Counted from the stretch's first letter, positions 41,989 through 51,932 are shown. The stretch: 64,000 nt of DNA from Sinobacterium norvegicum (GCF_923077115.1 NZ_CAKLPX010000003.1:186001-250000), one strand, 5' to 3'. The notes: generated from the letters alone by a model not told the origin. Program-made: numbers and translations.

Positions 41989-43526
41989 TGAGTGAACAGC
42001 CGCTAATTGATGATGAAGAGATGATGCAACAGGATGGGGCCGACAGCGGCTTAGAAAGTCTGCCGCCACTAACATTACCTTTTAGCTTTGCCAGTCAACA
42101 TCAAGTCTTGTTACATGATGAGGACGGTTTGGTGCTGTCGTATCAGCAGTCGCCGAGCTTAATCGTATTGCGCGAAATACGTCGATTTTGCGGCCAGCCT
42201 TTTCGTCTCCAGGGGTTGCCACCGGAAAAATTTGCCCCTCTGCTGACTCAGCTTTATCAAAAATCAGATGGTGAGGCGCAGCAGGTAGCGGATGACTTGG
42301 GCGACGACATTGACCTGTCACAGTTAGCCGATGAAATACCCCAGTCTGCCGACCTGATGGATGCGGAGGATGATGCGCCGGTTATTCGTTTGATCAACGC
42401 GATTTTATCCCAGGCGGCGCAGCAAAAAGCCTCAGATATACACATAGAAACCTTCGAGGATAACCTTGTTGTACGTCTGCGTATCGATGGTGTACTGCGG
42501 GAAATACTGGCACCTAAGCGCCAGCTAGCGCCGTTGTTAGTTTCACGCTTGAAGGTAATGGCCAATCTCGATATTGCCGAGAAGCGTATCCCGCAGGATG
42601 GCCGTATCTCGGTCAGGATTGCTGGACATGGCATCGATATTCGGATGTCGACCATCCCTTCTGCACACGGTGAACGTGTGGTACTGCGTCTGCTGGATAA
42701 ACAGGCCGGTCAGCTCAGTCTTGAACAGATGCAAATGGGTACGCAGGTCGAGCAGGATTTAACCGATTGTCTAAAAACGCCGCACGGTATTGTTTTGGTT
42801 ACCGGGCCAACTGGTTCAGGTAAAACGACCACTCTCTATGCCGGCCTCAGCCACATCAATAATAGTAGTCGCAATATTTTAACCATTGAAGACCCGGTCG
42901 AATATGTGCTCAAAGGCATCGGCCAAACGCAGGTCAATGCCAAGGTCGACATGACGTTTTCGCGGGGGCTTAGGGCCATACTCCGTCAGGATCCTGATGT
43001 CGTAATGGTCGGTGAAATTCGTGATGTCGAAACCGCCGATATAGCCGTGCAGGCAAGTTTAACCGGTCACCTCGTATTGTCGACACTGCACACCAATACC
43101 GCCATCGGTGCGGTAACGCGATTATTGGATATGGGGGTGGAATCCTTTCTGCTGTCCTCTAGTTTATTGGCCGTGATCGCTCAGCGCTTAGTGCGGGTGT
43201 TATGTGATGAGTGTAAAGAGCCCTACAGTGCCAGCGCCAGTGAAAAAGAGCTGCTGGGCATCAGTGCTGGTGAGCAGTGCACGCTTTATAAAGCCACTGG
43301 TTGTAGTCAGTGTAATCACGGCGGTTATCAGGGGCGTATTGGTATTTACGAATTGGTGCGTATCGATGAAACCATGCGTCAGTTAATCCACGACAAGGTG
43401 GGTGAAATGGCGATGGAGAAGGCGGCAAGAGAGCGCTACGGCTCTATTTTTGAGGATGGCCGTCGTCGTATACTCAGTGGCCAAACAACCATTGAAGAAG
43501 TGCTCCGTGTGACGCGGTCAGGTTAA
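41988..43526 (+). CDS. gspE: Type II secretion ATPase GspE
   Basis: A 512-aa cytoplasmic ATPase that powers pseudopilus assembly. The Walker A motif is VTGPTGSGKTTTLYA (about residues 270-285), with LTIEDPVEYVLKGIGQTQVN, the Asp/Walker B region RQDPDVVMVGEIRD and the His box LVLSTLHTN. The zinc motif is present as two CxxC pairs (CDEC and CSQC, about 405-445). The N-terminal part is shorter and acidic. It overlaps gspD by one base (TAATG). Confidence 0.96.
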   Translation: MSEQPLIDDEEMMQQDGADSGLESLPPLTLPFSFASQHQVLLHDEDGLVLSYQQSPSLIVLREIRRFCGQPFRLQGLPPEKFAPLLTQLYQKSDGEAQQVADDLGDDIDLSQLADEIPQSADLMDAEDDAPVIRLINAILSQAAQQKASDIHIETFEDNLVVRLRIDGVLREILAPKRQLAPLLVSRLKVMANLDIAEKRIPQDGRISVRIAGHGIDIRMSTIPSAHGERVVLRLLDKQAGQLSLEQMQMGTQVEQDLTDCLKTPHGIVLVTGPTGSGKTTTLYAGLSHINNSSRNILTIEDPVEYVLKGIGQTQVNAKVDMTFSRGLRAILRQDPDVVMVGEIRDVETADIAVQASLTGHLVLSTLHTNTAIGAVTRLLDMGVESFLLSSSLLAVIAQRLVRVLCDECKEPYSASASEKELLGISAGEQCTLYKATGCSQCNHGGYQGRIGIYELVRIDETMRQLIHDKVGEMAMEKAARERYGSIFEDGRRRILSGQTTIEEVLRVTRSG

Positions 43527-43528
43527 TT

Positions 43529-44767
43529 ATGGCAGCTTATAATTATCAAGCCCTTGATACCGGGGGCAAAAAAGTCAAAGGTATTCTCGAGGCTGATTCC
43601 GAGCGACAGGTTCGCCTGTTGCTGCGTGAAAAAAGCTTGAAGCCTATCGCTGTTGCCGAGAGTTCAGGTAATAAATCTGCCGCTAAAAATGTCAGTAAGA
43701 ATAGACCTTCTCAGCTGCGTCATGGCAGCTTGAAAATAGGCAGTTCTGAATTGGCATTGATAACACGTCAGTTATCGACGTTGGTGCAGGCAGGGTTGCC
43801 GCTGGCTGAAACGTTACAGGCGGCTTCCCAGCAATCGCAAAAGCCGGCGGTGAAAGGCATGTTGCTCGATGTCCGTGGTCGGGTATTGGAAGGACATACC
43901 CTGGCCTTTGGCATGGCCGAATACCCGAAGGTTTTTAATGGCTTATATCGTGCAATGGTCAAGGCAGGAGAGAGCGCAGGTTTTCTTGGAACAGTGTTGG
44001 AGCAATTGGCTGACTATACCGAAGAGAGTCACCATACCAAGCAAAAAATGACACAGGCAATGATGTACCCCTCTGTGCTAGTCGTCTTTGCTTTAACCGT
44101 GGTGGCTGGCTTAATGACTTTTGTGGTACCGGATTTAATCGCCATCTTCGAAAATACCGATGCCGAGTTACCCGTTCTGACTCGAGGGTTGATTGCCACC
44201 AGTGATTTTTTTGCCGCCTGGGGCTTGGTCAGCGTGGTGGTGATAGCCGGCTTATTCATCGCTTTTAAACTGCTCTTAAGAAACCCTAAGAACCTGCTTC
44301 AATGGCATAAAATAAAGCTCAAAATGCCGCTTATTGGTGGAGTTATTCGCGTCAGTGACACCACTCGATTCGCCTCTACGCTGAGTATTTTGATGGCCAG
44401 TGGTGTGCCACTGTTGCAGTCGATAAAGATCGCCTCCGAGGTACTGACCAATCTCTGCCTGCGCAACGCCTGTGGTGCAGTGGCGGTCAAGGTGCAGGAG
44501 GGCGGTAGTCTGTCGCGCGCACTGGAGCAGTCCGAGCAGTTCCCACCGATGATGGTTCATATGATTGCCAGTGGTGAGGCCAGTGGCGAGTTAGAAACCA
44601 TGCTGTCCCGTTGTGCTGCTAACCAGACCCGTGAATTAGAATCGAAGCTGAGCACGTTGATGTCTGCCTTTGAGCCGCTTATTGTCGTGTTGATGGGGGG
44701 GGCGGTGTTGATGATTGTGATCGCTGTTCTGCTACCTATCTTTGAAATGAATAATCTGGTCGGTTAA
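43529..44767 (+). CDS. gspF: Type II secretion inner-membrane protein GspF
   Basis: A 412-aa polytopic platform protein. The N-terminal start MAAYNYQALDTGGKKVKGIL is typical. Two repeats of the T2SSF domain are present (about residues 75-195 and 278-400) with LALITRQLSTLVQAGLPLAE and RFASTLSILMASGVPLLQSI. Three transmembrane segments are predicted. It connects GspE to the pseudopilus. The next gene starts within its stop as TAATG. Confidence 0.95.
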   Translation: MAAYNYQALDTGGKKVKGILEADSERQVRLLLREKSLKPIAVAESSGNKSAAKNVSKNRPSQLRHGSLKIGSSELALITRQLSTLVQAGLPLAETLQAASQQSQKPAVKGMLLDVRGRVLEGHTLAFGMAEYPKVFNGLYRAMVKAGESAGFLGTVLEQLADYTEESHHTKQKMTQAMMYPSVLVVFALTVVAGLMTFVVPDLIAIFENTDAELPVLTRGLIATSDFFAAWGLVSVVVIAGLFIAFKLLLRNPKNLLQWHKIKLKMPLIGGVIRVSDTTRFASTLSILMASGVPLLQSIKIASEVLTNLCLRNACGAVAVKVQEGGSLSRALEQSEQFPPMMVHMIASGEASGELETMLSRCAANQTRELESKLSTLMSAFEPLIVVLMGGAVLMIVIAVLLPIFEMNNLVG

Positions 44768-45339
44768 TGAATAGCCGTGGCCAACAAGCAGGTTTTACCC
44801 TCCTCGAGTTATTGTTGGTGGTGGTAGTAGTGGCTATTGCCAGCGGTTTGGTGATGTCGACCATCCCAACGGGCATCACGCCGCAACAGCACATGAGTCA
44901 GACTCGCGAGCTGGCATCTTATCTGCGTTTTCAGCGGGAGGAAGCGGTGATGACTTCTCGTACACTGGGCTTGCAACTATACCGCCAAGAAGTGGAGGAT
45001 GAGGGTGAGCGCTATATTGGCCGCTGGTTAATCTACGATGCCGATGCCACCGAGAGCGATGCCGCTTGGCTGCCCTCAGATCGGATTGATGAACTGACCA
45101 TTGAACCTGGCTATCGCCTTGAATTATTGCTCGATGAACAGCCTATAGCACTGAGTGAAGAAGATAGTCAGCAACCAGTAGCACCAGAACCGCAGTTATA
45201 TTTTCTCAGCAGTGGTGAGCTAAATGATTTTCAGATGCGCCTATGTCGACAGCCAAATCAGCCTATCTGTCACACCATAACAGGTAATTTTCTCGGTAAA
45301 ATTACCTTGGTCGAGGAGGGCGATGATGCGCTTGAGTAA
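44767..45339 (+). CDS. gspH: Type II secretion minor pseudopilin GspH
   Basis: A 190-aa type IV pilin-like protein. The prepilin site QAGFTLLELLLVVVVVAIA is at residues 7-25, with cleavage expected before Phe and Glu at position 5. The body (SYLRFQREEAVMTSRTLGLQ; PQLYFLSSGELNDFQMRLCR) is of GspH type, with no GspG features such as the short calcium-binding C-terminus. It follows gspF directly, in the position where gspG normally sits. The 4-base overlap suggests coupling. Confidence 0.85.
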   Translation: MNSRGQQAGFTLLELLLVVVVVAIASGLVMSTIPTGITPQQHMSQTRELASYLRFQREEAVMTSRTLGLQLYRQEVEDEGERYIGRWLIYDADATESDAAWLPSDRIDELTIEPGYRLELLLDEQPIALSEEDSQQPVAPEPQLYFLSSGELNDFQMRLCRQPNQPICHTITGNFLGKITLVEEGDDALE

Positions 45340-45730
45340 CCGCCGTCAAGGTGGCTTTACGCTTATTGAGGTGTTGGTCGCACTGGTTATCATCGCCGTG
45401 GCACTGCCGGCATTATCTGTTGCCGTGCAGGCTCAGCTGCGAGATACCTTTCATCTTGAACAACGCACTTACGCTACCTGGGTTGCCAGTAATGTCATCG
45501 AAGAGATGCGCTATCAGCTCAGCCAAAGTAACAAGCCGCAGGATGGTCAAAGCGATACAGTGACATTGGCTAACCGGGAGTGGCGCTGGCAGGCTGAGGT
45601 TGAGGAAACAGAGCAAAAAGGCTTTTTTAAGGTTTCGATAGGGGTTGCTTTAAATGATGATGGTGGCAACGATATAGTCACCCTCAGTTACTACTTCGGT
45701 ACAAAAGGGGGCACTGGCGGTGGCCCTTAG
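45323..45730 (+). CDS. gspI: Type II secretion minor pseudopilin GspI
   Basis: A 135-aa protein with prepilin motif QGGFTLIEVLVALVIIAVAL (about residues 9-28), followed by AVQAQLRDTFHLEQRTYATW and VASNVIEEMR, which are typical of GspI. Two adjacent ATG codons follow GAGGAGGGCG, so either could initiate. It overlaps gspH by 17 bp and gspJ by 11 bp. With GspJ and GspK it forms the pseudopilus tip. Confidence 0.92.
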   Translation: MMRLSNRRQGGFTLIEVLVALVIIAVALPALSVAVQAQLRDTFHLEQRTYATWVASNVIEEMRYQLSQSNKPQDGQSDTVTLANREWRWQAEVEETEQKGFFKVSIGVALNDDGGNDIVTLSYYFGTKGGTGGGP

Positions 45731-46316
45731 AAAAGTACAGCATGGTTTCACCCTGATTGAGGTGTTGGTGGCAATGGCGATATCTGCGGTTATCGGTCTG
45801 TTGTCGTATTCGGCCATGAGCGGCAATATAAACTCTATTGAGATCTCGCGGCAGCATCAGCAGCGCATGAGTGATATGCAGCTTTTCTTCAGCGTATTAT
45901 CGCGGGATGTCCGTCAGCTGGCCAATCGAGAGGTGCGCAGCGGAGATTTTGGTCCGGTATTGCCACCGCTGAAAACCGGTGTTGCACAAGTGAACTGGTT
46001 AGAGCTAACGAAGTTTGGCTGGCACAACCCGATGCTGAGTAATCGTGGCGAACTTCAGCGAGTAGCCTACCGCTGGGAGGGCGACATTCTTTATCGCGGG
46101 CAGTGGCTGGTACTTGATGGTTTAACTGATATTGGATATCGCGAGGTTGAGCTGATCAACGGGGTGGATAATATCGAGGTTAACGTGCTGTCAGAGCAAG
46201 GTTTGTGGCAGTCAGAGTGGCCATTGCAGGGAGTGATAACACCAGGAAAAATGCTGGAAGTGATCATTACCTTTAATGATATTGATGAGGTCAGGAGGGT
46301 CTATGCATTACAGTAA
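45720..46316 (+). CDS. gspJ: Type II secretion minor pseudopilin GspJ
   Basis: A 198-aa protein with prepilin motif QHGFTLIEVLVAMAISAVIG (about residues 7-26). The body includes MSDMQLFFSVLSRDVRQLAN and RVAYRWEGDILYRGQWLVLD, typical of GspJ. The start is GTG at 45720, inside the end of gspI, and it overlaps gspK by 14 bp. It is a tip-complex component together with GspI and GspK. Confidence 0.92.
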   Translation: MALRKVQHGFTLIEVLVAMAISAVIGLLSYSAMSGNINSIEISRQHQQRMSDMQLFFSVLSRDVRQLANREVRSGDFGPVLPPLKTGVAQVNWLELTKFGWHNPMLSNRGELQRVAYRWEGDILYRGQWLVLDGLTDIGYREVELINGVDNIEVNVLSEQGLWQSEWPLQGVITPGKMLEVIITFNDIDEVRRVYALQ

Positions 46317-47325
46317 ACTCTCCGATCAACGTGGTGTTGCGATGATTATGGCAATCCTGGTGGTGGCGCTGATCTCGGCATTGGTGACAGCAGCGGCGCG
46401 TGAATTTGTGCTGGGGATGAAGCAATATGCGAATCAATTTAATCATGAGCAGGGTTATTACTATTTACTAACTGCCGAAACACTGGCTAAAGAACTGTTG
46501 CAGGAAGAGAACAAAACTTATCCCGATTATGATCAACAGGATATTTTTGTTGAGCAAGTTTACCCGTTAGAAGATGTTGAAGGCTGGGTCAGCGGTAAGG
46601 TGATTGATGCGCAAGGTATGATAAACCTTAACTTTCTAACCAGTGAGGGTGGGGGTAACAGCGGCGGCAATGGCTCGGAAAACAGTGACGATGGTGAGCA
46701 GAGCGAGGATGCAGGCGGTGCTGGTAGTGGCATCAATAATGGTCATACCGCAGAGCAAAAGTTATTGTCGCTGGTATTACAGCAACTGGCCTTAGACCCT
46801 GTCAGTGCTGACAGCCTTGTCGATGCAATCAGTGATTGGGTGGATAGTGATAATATTCAGCGTAATTTCAGTGGCGGCGAAGACGACACCTATTTAGCCA
46901 AAGATCCGGCCTATTTAGCGGCTAACCAGCCAATACAGTCTGTGTCTGAGCTTCTGTGGATCGAGGGTATGAATAAAGATATTTATCGCGCTCTATTGCC
47001 TTATGTCAGTGTCTGGGGCGAAGATAAGCGTATCAATATTAATTCAGCACCGGCACTGGTGATGAAATACATCGCCGAGCCAGAGCTCAGCGACAGTGAG
47101 GTGGATAACTTAATCGCCGCCCGGCCTTACAGTGAGGTAGAGATGTTTACCTCGATGCCGGAGCTCAGCGATAAAAAACTTGGTGTCGAGGTGTCGGTAA
47201 TGAGTAATCGGTTTGTGTTGGCAGCCGAAGTAGAGGTGTTTGGCAGCCGTCAAACGCTCAGTAGTGCCTTGGAACGCCATAACGATAAAGTGGTGGTGCT
47301 GGCCAGAAGTTCGGGCAGGCTATAA
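46303..47325 (+). CDS. gspK: Type II secretion minor pseudopilin GspK
   Basis: A 340-aa large pseudopilin from the ATG at 46303, preceded by AGGAGG. The prepilin-like N-terminus RGVAMIMAILVVALISALVT lacks Glu at +5, as is normal for GspK, and probably caps the pseudopilus. A low-complexity Gly/Ser/Asn/Asp-rich loop (about residues 112-148) precedes the SAM-like domain with SDWVDSDNIQRNFSGGEDDT and INSAPALVMKYIAE. The loop is rich in acidic residues and may bind calcium. Confidence 0.92.
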   Translation: MHYSKLSDQRGVAMIMAILVVALISALVTAAAREFVLGMKQYANQFNHEQGYYYLLTAETLAKELLQEENKTYPDYDQQDIFVEQVYPLEDVEGWVSGKVIDAQGMINLNFLTSEGGGNSGGNGSENSDDGEQSEDAGGAGSGINNGHTAEQKLLSLVLQQLALDPVSADSLVDAISDWVDSDNIQRNFSGGEDDTYLAKDPAYLAANQPIQSVSELLWIEGMNKDIYRALLPYVSVWGEDKRININSAPALVMKYIAEPELSDSEVDNLIAARPYSEVEMFTSMPELSDKKLGVEVSVMSNRFVLAAEVEVFGSRQTLSSALERHNDKVVVLARSSGRL

Positions 47326-47344
47326 CAATAATGTGGGTATTAAA

Positions 47345-48523
47345 GTGAGTCATTCGATTTATATAAAACCGCTGGTTGATGGTCAATATCAATGGTGGGG
47401 ACATAATGACAAAGCCAGTGCAGAGGGGGAGTTAACAACCTTTTCTCAGCAGGTGGGTAATCGCCCGGTGACGTTTTTGCTCAGCGGTTACCAGGTTAAT
47501 ATTGAGCGGGTAGCATTTTCTGAGGCCGAGCGAAAGCATGTGCTGAAAACGACAGATTACCTGCTGGAGGAGCAGCTCTGCGAGGACATCGATGAGTTGC
47601 ATATCTGCCATGCAGAGTTTGGCAGTCACTCGATTGTCTTGGCGGTTATGCGGCAGCAGTTATTGTCCGATTTACTCGCGCCACTCTTGGCGGCCAAAAT
47701 CAATGTGGAGCAGGTACTCTCTGAGCCTTTATCGCTGCCATACCGTGACGGCGGTTGCACGGTATTGGTTGATGGCAGTGGCGAGTGCCAGCTGCGTTAT
47801 GGTATCAACGAGGGCTGTAGTGTAGACAGTGCGTTGCTCGGTTTTTATTTTGATCAGCTGCAACAACAAAAAAACATTGAACACATTATTTGTTATGCCG
47901 AGTCCGATAACCCAGAGGTACTGGCGCTGCTTGAGCAGTATGGTGACCGTATCGAGCTGCGTCCGCTGGATCAGCTACGCCAGGCTGAACCGTTGGCCAG
48001 TGCTGTCAATTTATTACAAGGCGAATTCTCGCCCAGCATTGATTGGAGCAGTATTTGGCAGCGCTGGAAGCTGGTAACAGCGGTGGTCGCCTGTGCCTTT
48101 ATTGCCAATCTCGCGGTCATCGGCGCACAAATCAGTGCTGTGAATAACAAAATCAGCGGCGTTGAACAGCAGCAACAGCAAATTTTTAAAACCGTATTTC
48201 CCAGTGGCCGCTACAGTGCCAACCCACGTCGAAGGTTCGAGTCTGAGCTGCAAAAATTTGGTGGCGGTTCGAGTTCAAATTTCCTCTCACTGCTGTCTCT
48301 GGTGGCTGAACCGGCTTCTAATGACAAGCAGTTACAAGTAAAAAGCTTGAATTATGATGCGGGCAATCAGGAGATGAATATATCCGTTGTCGCCGATAAA
48401 TTCTCGCAGTTGGAGAAATTAACACAGGCGGTGGAAGAGCGAGGAGTGTCCGCTGAGCTACTGAGCAGTAACAACCGTGACAACAAGGTTGTCGCTCGGA
48501 TGAAGTTTAAGGAGTCTCTGTAA
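47345..48523 (+). CDS. gspL: Type II secretion protein GspL
   Basis: A protein of about 392 aa from the GTG at 47345; a GTG at 47333 is equally possible. Its upstream frame overlaps gspK but has no family sequence. The cytoplasmic actin-like domain (about residues 1-240) binds GspE. The transmembrane helix LVTAVVACAFIANLAVIGAQ (about 250-270) is followed by a periplasmic ferredoxin-like domain. It recruits the ATPase to the membrane platform with GspM and overlaps gspM by one base. Confidence 0.88.
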   Translation: MSHSIYIKPLVDGQYQWWGHNDKASAEGELTTFSQQVGNRPVTFLLSGYQVNIERVAFSEAERKHVLKTTDYLLEEQLCEDIDELHICHAEFGSHSIVLAVMRQQLLSDLLAPLLAAKINVEQVLSEPLSLPYRDGGCTVLVDGSGECQLRYGINEGCSVDSALLGFYFDQLQQQKNIEHIICYAESDNPEVLALLEQYGDRIELRPLDQLRQAEPLASAVNLLQGEFSPSIDWSSIWQRWKLVTAVVACAFIANLAVIGAQISAVNNKISGVEQQQQQIFKTVFPSGRYSANPRRRFESELQKFGGGSSSNFLSLLSLVAEPASNDKQLQVKSLNYDAGNQEMNISVVADKFSQLEKLTQAVEERGVSAELLSSNNRDNKVVARMKFKESL

Positions 48524-48999
48524 TGGGTGATGCAATAAAAGAGCACTGGCAGCAACTGCAGAGTCGTGAGCAATGGATGGTTGTTGGCTGTACTGTGTTT
48601 GTGGTGATCTCGCTGTTAATCTTTGCGGTTATCAAGCCCATGTATGGCCAGCTCGACCTGCTGGAGAAACGCTATCAGAGTGATGTGCGTACGCTGCAGT
48701 GGTTGGGAACAGCGGCTGAGCAAATTCAACAGCAGCGACGCAGTGGCAACAATGGCCAAGGCGAGAGTCTCAGCACGCTGGTTGATGCCAGCCTACCGCA
48801 ATTTCAGTTAACCATGCAGCGCTTTCAGCCCAGCGGCAAGGACAAGGCGCAGCTTTGGTTTGAGAATATCCCCTACAAGCAGCTGGTGGCTTGGTTGCAT
48901 TACGTCGAGTCTGAAAAAGGCGTCAACATCGATGCGGTCTCAATGAATAATGAAGATGCCTCGGGCAGGGTCAGCGCCAGGGTCCGCTTGCAGCGCTAG
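48523..48999 (+). CDS. gspM: Type II secretion protein GspM
   Basis: A 158-aa platform protein with the usual start HWQQLQSREQWMVVGCTVFV and one transmembrane helix (VVGCTVFVVISLLIFAVIKP, about residues 21-40), followed by a periplasmic domain (LWFENIPYKQLVAWLHYVES). It partners GspL. It is the last gene of the operon. No gspN or prepilin peptidase follows, and a strong terminator comes right after the stop. Confidence 0.9.
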   Translation: MGDAIKEHWQQLQSREQWMVVGCTVFVVISLLIFAVIKPMYGQLDLLEKRYQSDVRTLQWLGTAAEQIQQQRRSGNNGQGESLSTLVDASLPQFQLTMQRFQPSGKDKAQLWFENIPYKQLVAWLHYVESEKGVNIDAVSMNNEDASGRVSARVRLQR

Positions 49000-49033
49000 C
49001 GTTAGTTGATAAAAGAACTAACGCTTTTTTTTT
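48998..49033 (+). terminator. Terminator of the type II secretion operon
   Basis: AGCGTTAGTT and AACTAACGCT form a perfect 10-bp stem with an 8-nt loop, followed by eight or nine T. It begins within the gspM stop codon region. Confidence 0.93.
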
Positions 49034-49132
49034 ATAATTGTATTGCCTAGGCTCTAGGCCACCGTCCAGCCTGCTATTGGCTATAGTTAGTTGCATCAGC
49101 AACGAATATAGCCATTAGCAGGAATCCCGCCT

Positions 49133-49759
49133 TTGAACAAAGTAACGACGCTTTCCGGCAGTACTTTAGTCTTACTCATCACGTTGATTGCCGGCTGTAG
49201 CCTGTCTGCGCCGCCACAGTCGTTGCCCGCGGATAGGCTTGCCGGGGCGAATAGCCAACGTTATATCTACCCCCGGCTTAGTTATCCTGAGCAGTGGGGT
49301 GGTTATGAACTACGGGATATTAAGGAGTACGACGACCCGCGACTGGGGTTGGTATTACGCTATGTCGAGAAAGACAATGACCAATCCTATTTCGATCTGT
49401 TTCTCTACCCCATACCCCAGGAATGGTTTGGTTATAGCTCGAATGAATTAGTGCGTGCACACTACGATCATGTCCGTGCAGATATCTACGAGGCCTACGA
49501 TACAGGCTATTATCAGCAGTTGTCAGTGGTGTCAGAAAAAGTCTATCGTCAGAGTAATTTGCCGTCGGCAATGGTGCAGGGGGTGTTCAAATTGCAGTCG
49601 AGCAATCTGATGAATTACTCGGTGTTATACCTGACCATCCGTCAGGGCTATTTCTATAAGCTGCGCGGTACTTATCCACAGAATCCGTTCTATACCGGTG
49701 GTGATCACCTGCAGCAAATGGCTAAGCAGATTGTTAGCCAGGTCGATATAGAGCTTTAG
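49133..49759 (+). CDS. Uncharacterised lipoprotein
   Basis: A 208-aa protein with an N-terminal lipoprotein signal ([12 protein letters not shown]) and the lipidated Cys expected at residue 22. The residue after it is Ser, which predicts outer-membrane sorting. The mature part is rich in Tyr ([20 protein letters not shown] and [20 protein letters not shown]), with no family I recognise. The start is TTG at 49133. It lies after the gsp terminator, so it is not part of that operon, and is convergent with queD (4-bp overlap of the ends). Confidence 0.7.
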   Translation: MNKVTTLSGSTLVLLITLIAGCSLSAPPQSLPADRLAGANSQRYIYPRLSYPEQWGGYELRDIKEYDDPRLGLVLRYVEKDNDQSYFDLFLYPIPQEWFGYSSNELVRAHYDHVRADIYEAYDTGYYQQLSVVSEKVYRQSNLPSAMVQGVFKLQSSNLMNYSVLYLTIRQGYFYKLRGTYPQNPFYTGGDHLQQMAKQIVSQVDIEL

Positions 49760-50112
49760 TCGCCGCGATAGATACAGCCACTGGTGCAGGTCTCTTTGAT
49801 TTCGATCTTATCCAGCTCCTTGAGTCGAGGCTTAAGCTGTTGCCAAATCCATTTTGCCAAAACTTCGCTGGTGGGGTTTTCCAAGCCTTCGATGTCATTT
49901 AAATAGTAGTGATCCAGGCGGTCGTAAATGGGCTTGAAGATGGCCTTAATATCGCCAAAATCCATAATCCAGCCGGTCTTTTCGTCGACTTCACCTTTGA
50001 TGTACAGGCGCACATGAAAAGAGTGGCCGTGGAGACGGCCGCATTGATGCCCCTCGGCAACATTCGGCAGTTTATGGGCTGCTTCGAAAACAAAGTCTTT
50101 GTAAATTTCCAT
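49756..50112 (-). CDS. queD: 6-carboxy-5,6,7,8-tetrahydropterin synthase QueD
   Basis: A 118-aa zinc enzyme that makes 6-carboxytetrahydropterin in the queuosine pathway. The N-terminal [20 protein letters not shown] holds the catalytic Cys and one zinc His, and HGHSFHV gives the others. Later segments are VMDFGDIK-like ([20 protein letters not shown]) and [17 protein letters not shown]. The C-terminal [13 protein letters not shown] is typical. It is a single gene in this window with no queC or queE beside it. Confidence 0.95.
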   Translation of the reverse strand: MEIYKDFVFEAAHKLPNVAEGHQCGRLHGHSFHVRLYIKGEVDEKTGWIMDFGDIKAIFKPIYDRLDHYYLNDIEGLENPTSEVLAKWIWQQLKPRLKELDKIEIKETCTSGCIYRGD

Positions 50113-50291
50113 TGTCAGTACCTGAATAGAGCCGCAGTTAAAAACGGTTGGATGGGTAAAAAGTGGATAATGCGATTACCTATACGGCAAACGGGCTGCA
50201 GGGTAGCATAAACCATCGGTGTTGGCATGCCGGCATTTACCCTTCGCCAGCGCTGACCAGTATTTTGCGCTGGTGTTGCTGGTGGCGCTGT

Positions 50292-51695
50292 CTACAGAGG
50301 CAAAATAATTTCAAAACTGCAGCCTTTGCCCGGCTCGGATTGAACGTGAAAGTGGCCGTTATGGCGCTGCGTAATGATGAAATAGGAGACCGACAAGCCA
50401 AGGCCTGTGCCGCGGCCGACTGACTTGGTGGTAAAGAATGGGTCGAAAATATGGCGGATGGCTGCAGCCTCAATGCCGGGGCCATTGTCGGTTACTGTCA
50501 TCACCATCTGCTGTTGGCGCTGTTCGATTGTCAGGCTGATCGTCGGTGTTTTATTTGGCAGATTTTCATCATCGGCAAAGGCCTGGCTGCAGTTACTGAA
50601 CAGGTTCAGCAGTACCTGTTGAATGCCGCTGGCACTGCAGTTGACGTAAATTGCCTGCTTGGGGTAATGCCTGTGAATAACAATATCGCTAAAGGCTAGT
50701 TCGCCATCTTGTTTAATGGTCAGCGACGCCATCGCCAGGGTGGCATCGACCAAATCGATAAAGTTTTCGCTTTGGCTTTGCAGTTCATTGCTGCGGGAGA
50801 ACTCCAGCATATTGCTGATGATTTGACTGGCACGATTACCCGCCTCGCGTATATGGTTAAGTAGCAGCGGAATGTCCCTGTTGGCCATATAATGGTTGAG
50901 ATCGCCAAGGGAAATGCCGACCTGATCGGCGCATTGCTGGTTGGCTGTCAGTCCTGTTTGCAGTCGTCGCTCGACGGTTTGCAGGTTTTGTAAAATTGCT
51001 CCCAGGGGGTTGTTCAGTTCGTGGGCTAGGCCAGCAGCCAGCTCCCCCAGCGATTTCATTTTTTCGTGCTGCATCATCATATTTTCTAGATTGACCCGAA
51101 CGGTAACATCGTCGATTCTGATCACAGCACCATTAACCTGATGCTCACCCTGCAGCGGGTAGATGACGATGTCTTGGTAGGCCGCCAGCGAGCCCTTGCC
51201 ATGCTGTATCGACTCGAAGCTTTTGCTGTCGCCATTGGCAATGATCTCCCTCAGCCGAGCAGGGGAGAGCGGCAATTCTGGGTAGGTTTGGTGAATATCT
51301 TTGCCCAGGGCGCTGCTGCTGCAGACGCCGGTTGATTGTTCGGCCTGATTATTCCAATGAGTTATTGCGCCCTCGTCGGTAATACCGATCAGCATCGAAG
51401 GCATTGAATTGAGAATACTGTGCAGATAGTCCTGTGCCTCACTGACTAATTCCTGGCTGATCTCATGGCGAGCGATGGCCTCAAAGAGTCGACCATTGAC
51501 GTTTTCCACCTGTTGTTTACGCTTGAATAGTCGATGCTTTAAACGTTTTACGCGACGCAGCAAGGCAGCGCTGACAATGGTGAGTAAAACGCTGACGGCC
51601 ATCAGCGCAAACAGCAGGTAATGTACTGAAAGTTCGGAGGATAGGTGGGGTAACAGTATGATGCTGGTTGGTTCGGGCACTAAACTCACCGTCAA
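50292..51695 (-). CDS. Sensor histidine kinase with PAS domain
   Basis: A protein of about 467 aa. One N-terminal membrane segment ([20 protein letters not shown], about residues 27-46) is followed by a coiled region, a PAS domain (about 85-195; [20 protein letters not shown]), a HisKA domain with phospho-acceptor in [17 protein letters not shown], and a HATPase domain ([20 protein letters not shown] and [17 protein letters not shown]). It resembles the NtrB/DctB-like group. No response regulator is adjacent, so it is an orphan. The start is uncertain: TTG 51695 or GTG two codons later. Confidence 0.88.
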   Translation of the reverse strand: MTVSLVPEPTSIILLPHLSSELSVHYLLFALMAVSVLLTIVSAALLRRVKRLKHRLFKRKQQVENVNGRLFEAIARHEISQELVSEAQDYLHSILNSMPSMLIGITDEGAITHWNNQAEQSTGVCSSSALGKDIHQTYPELPLSPARLREIIANGDSKSFESIQHGKGSLAAYQDIVIYPLQGEHQVNGAVIRIDDVTVRVNLENMMMQHEKMKSLGELAAGLAHELNNPLGAILQNLQTVERRLQTGLTANQQCADQVGISLGDLNHYMANRDIPLLLNHIREAGNRASQIISNMLEFSRSNELQSQSENFIDLVDATLAMASLTIKQDGELAFSDIVIHRHYPKQAIYVNCSASGIQQVLLNLFSNCSQAFADDENLPNKTPTISLTIEQRQQQMVMTVTDNGPGIEAAAIRHIFDPFFTTKSVGRGTGLGLSVSYFIITQRHNGHFHVQSEPGKGCSFEIILPL

Positions 51696-51807
51696 ATTAT
51701 TATCTACTCACAGCATAGCCAAAGTCTTTCGGCCTGGGTAGTGAATAGCGCTAGACCAACGCAGGCGTGTCTTGACGTGATCAGCTTAAAAACTTTCACA
51801 ATAGTGA

Positions 51808-51835
51808 TTGACAATAGACGCTATAACTGTAGAAT
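51808..51835 (+). promoter_or_regulatory. Promoter of the first Val-Asp-Val tRNA operon
   Basis: Consensus TTGACA (51808-51813) and TAGAAT (51830-51835) with a 16-bp spacer, followed by a GC-rich discriminator (TCGCTCCC). The first tRNA starts 21 bp downstream. A near-identical promoter precedes the second operon. Confidence 0.8.
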
Positions 51836-51856
51836 TCGCTCCCGTTGCTAAGGCAT

Positions 51857-51932
51857 GGGTGATTAGCTCAGCTGGGAGAGCGCCACCCTTACAAGGTGGA
51901 TGTCGGCGGTTCGATCCCGTCATCACCCACCA
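51857..51932 (+). tRNA. tRNA-Val (anticodon TAC), copy 1
   Basis: A 76-nt tRNA with encoded CCA. The acceptor GGGTGAT pairs with ATCACCC. The loop CTTACAA gives anticodon TAC. The T arm is GGCGGTTCGATCCCGTC. First gene of a Val-Asp-Val operon. Confidence 0.97.

Noticed and set aside
44767-45339. The first pseudopilin after gspF as GspG
   Set aside because: Its length, its mid-region and its C-terminus with LYFLSSGELNDFQM fit GspH, and it lacks GspG traits.
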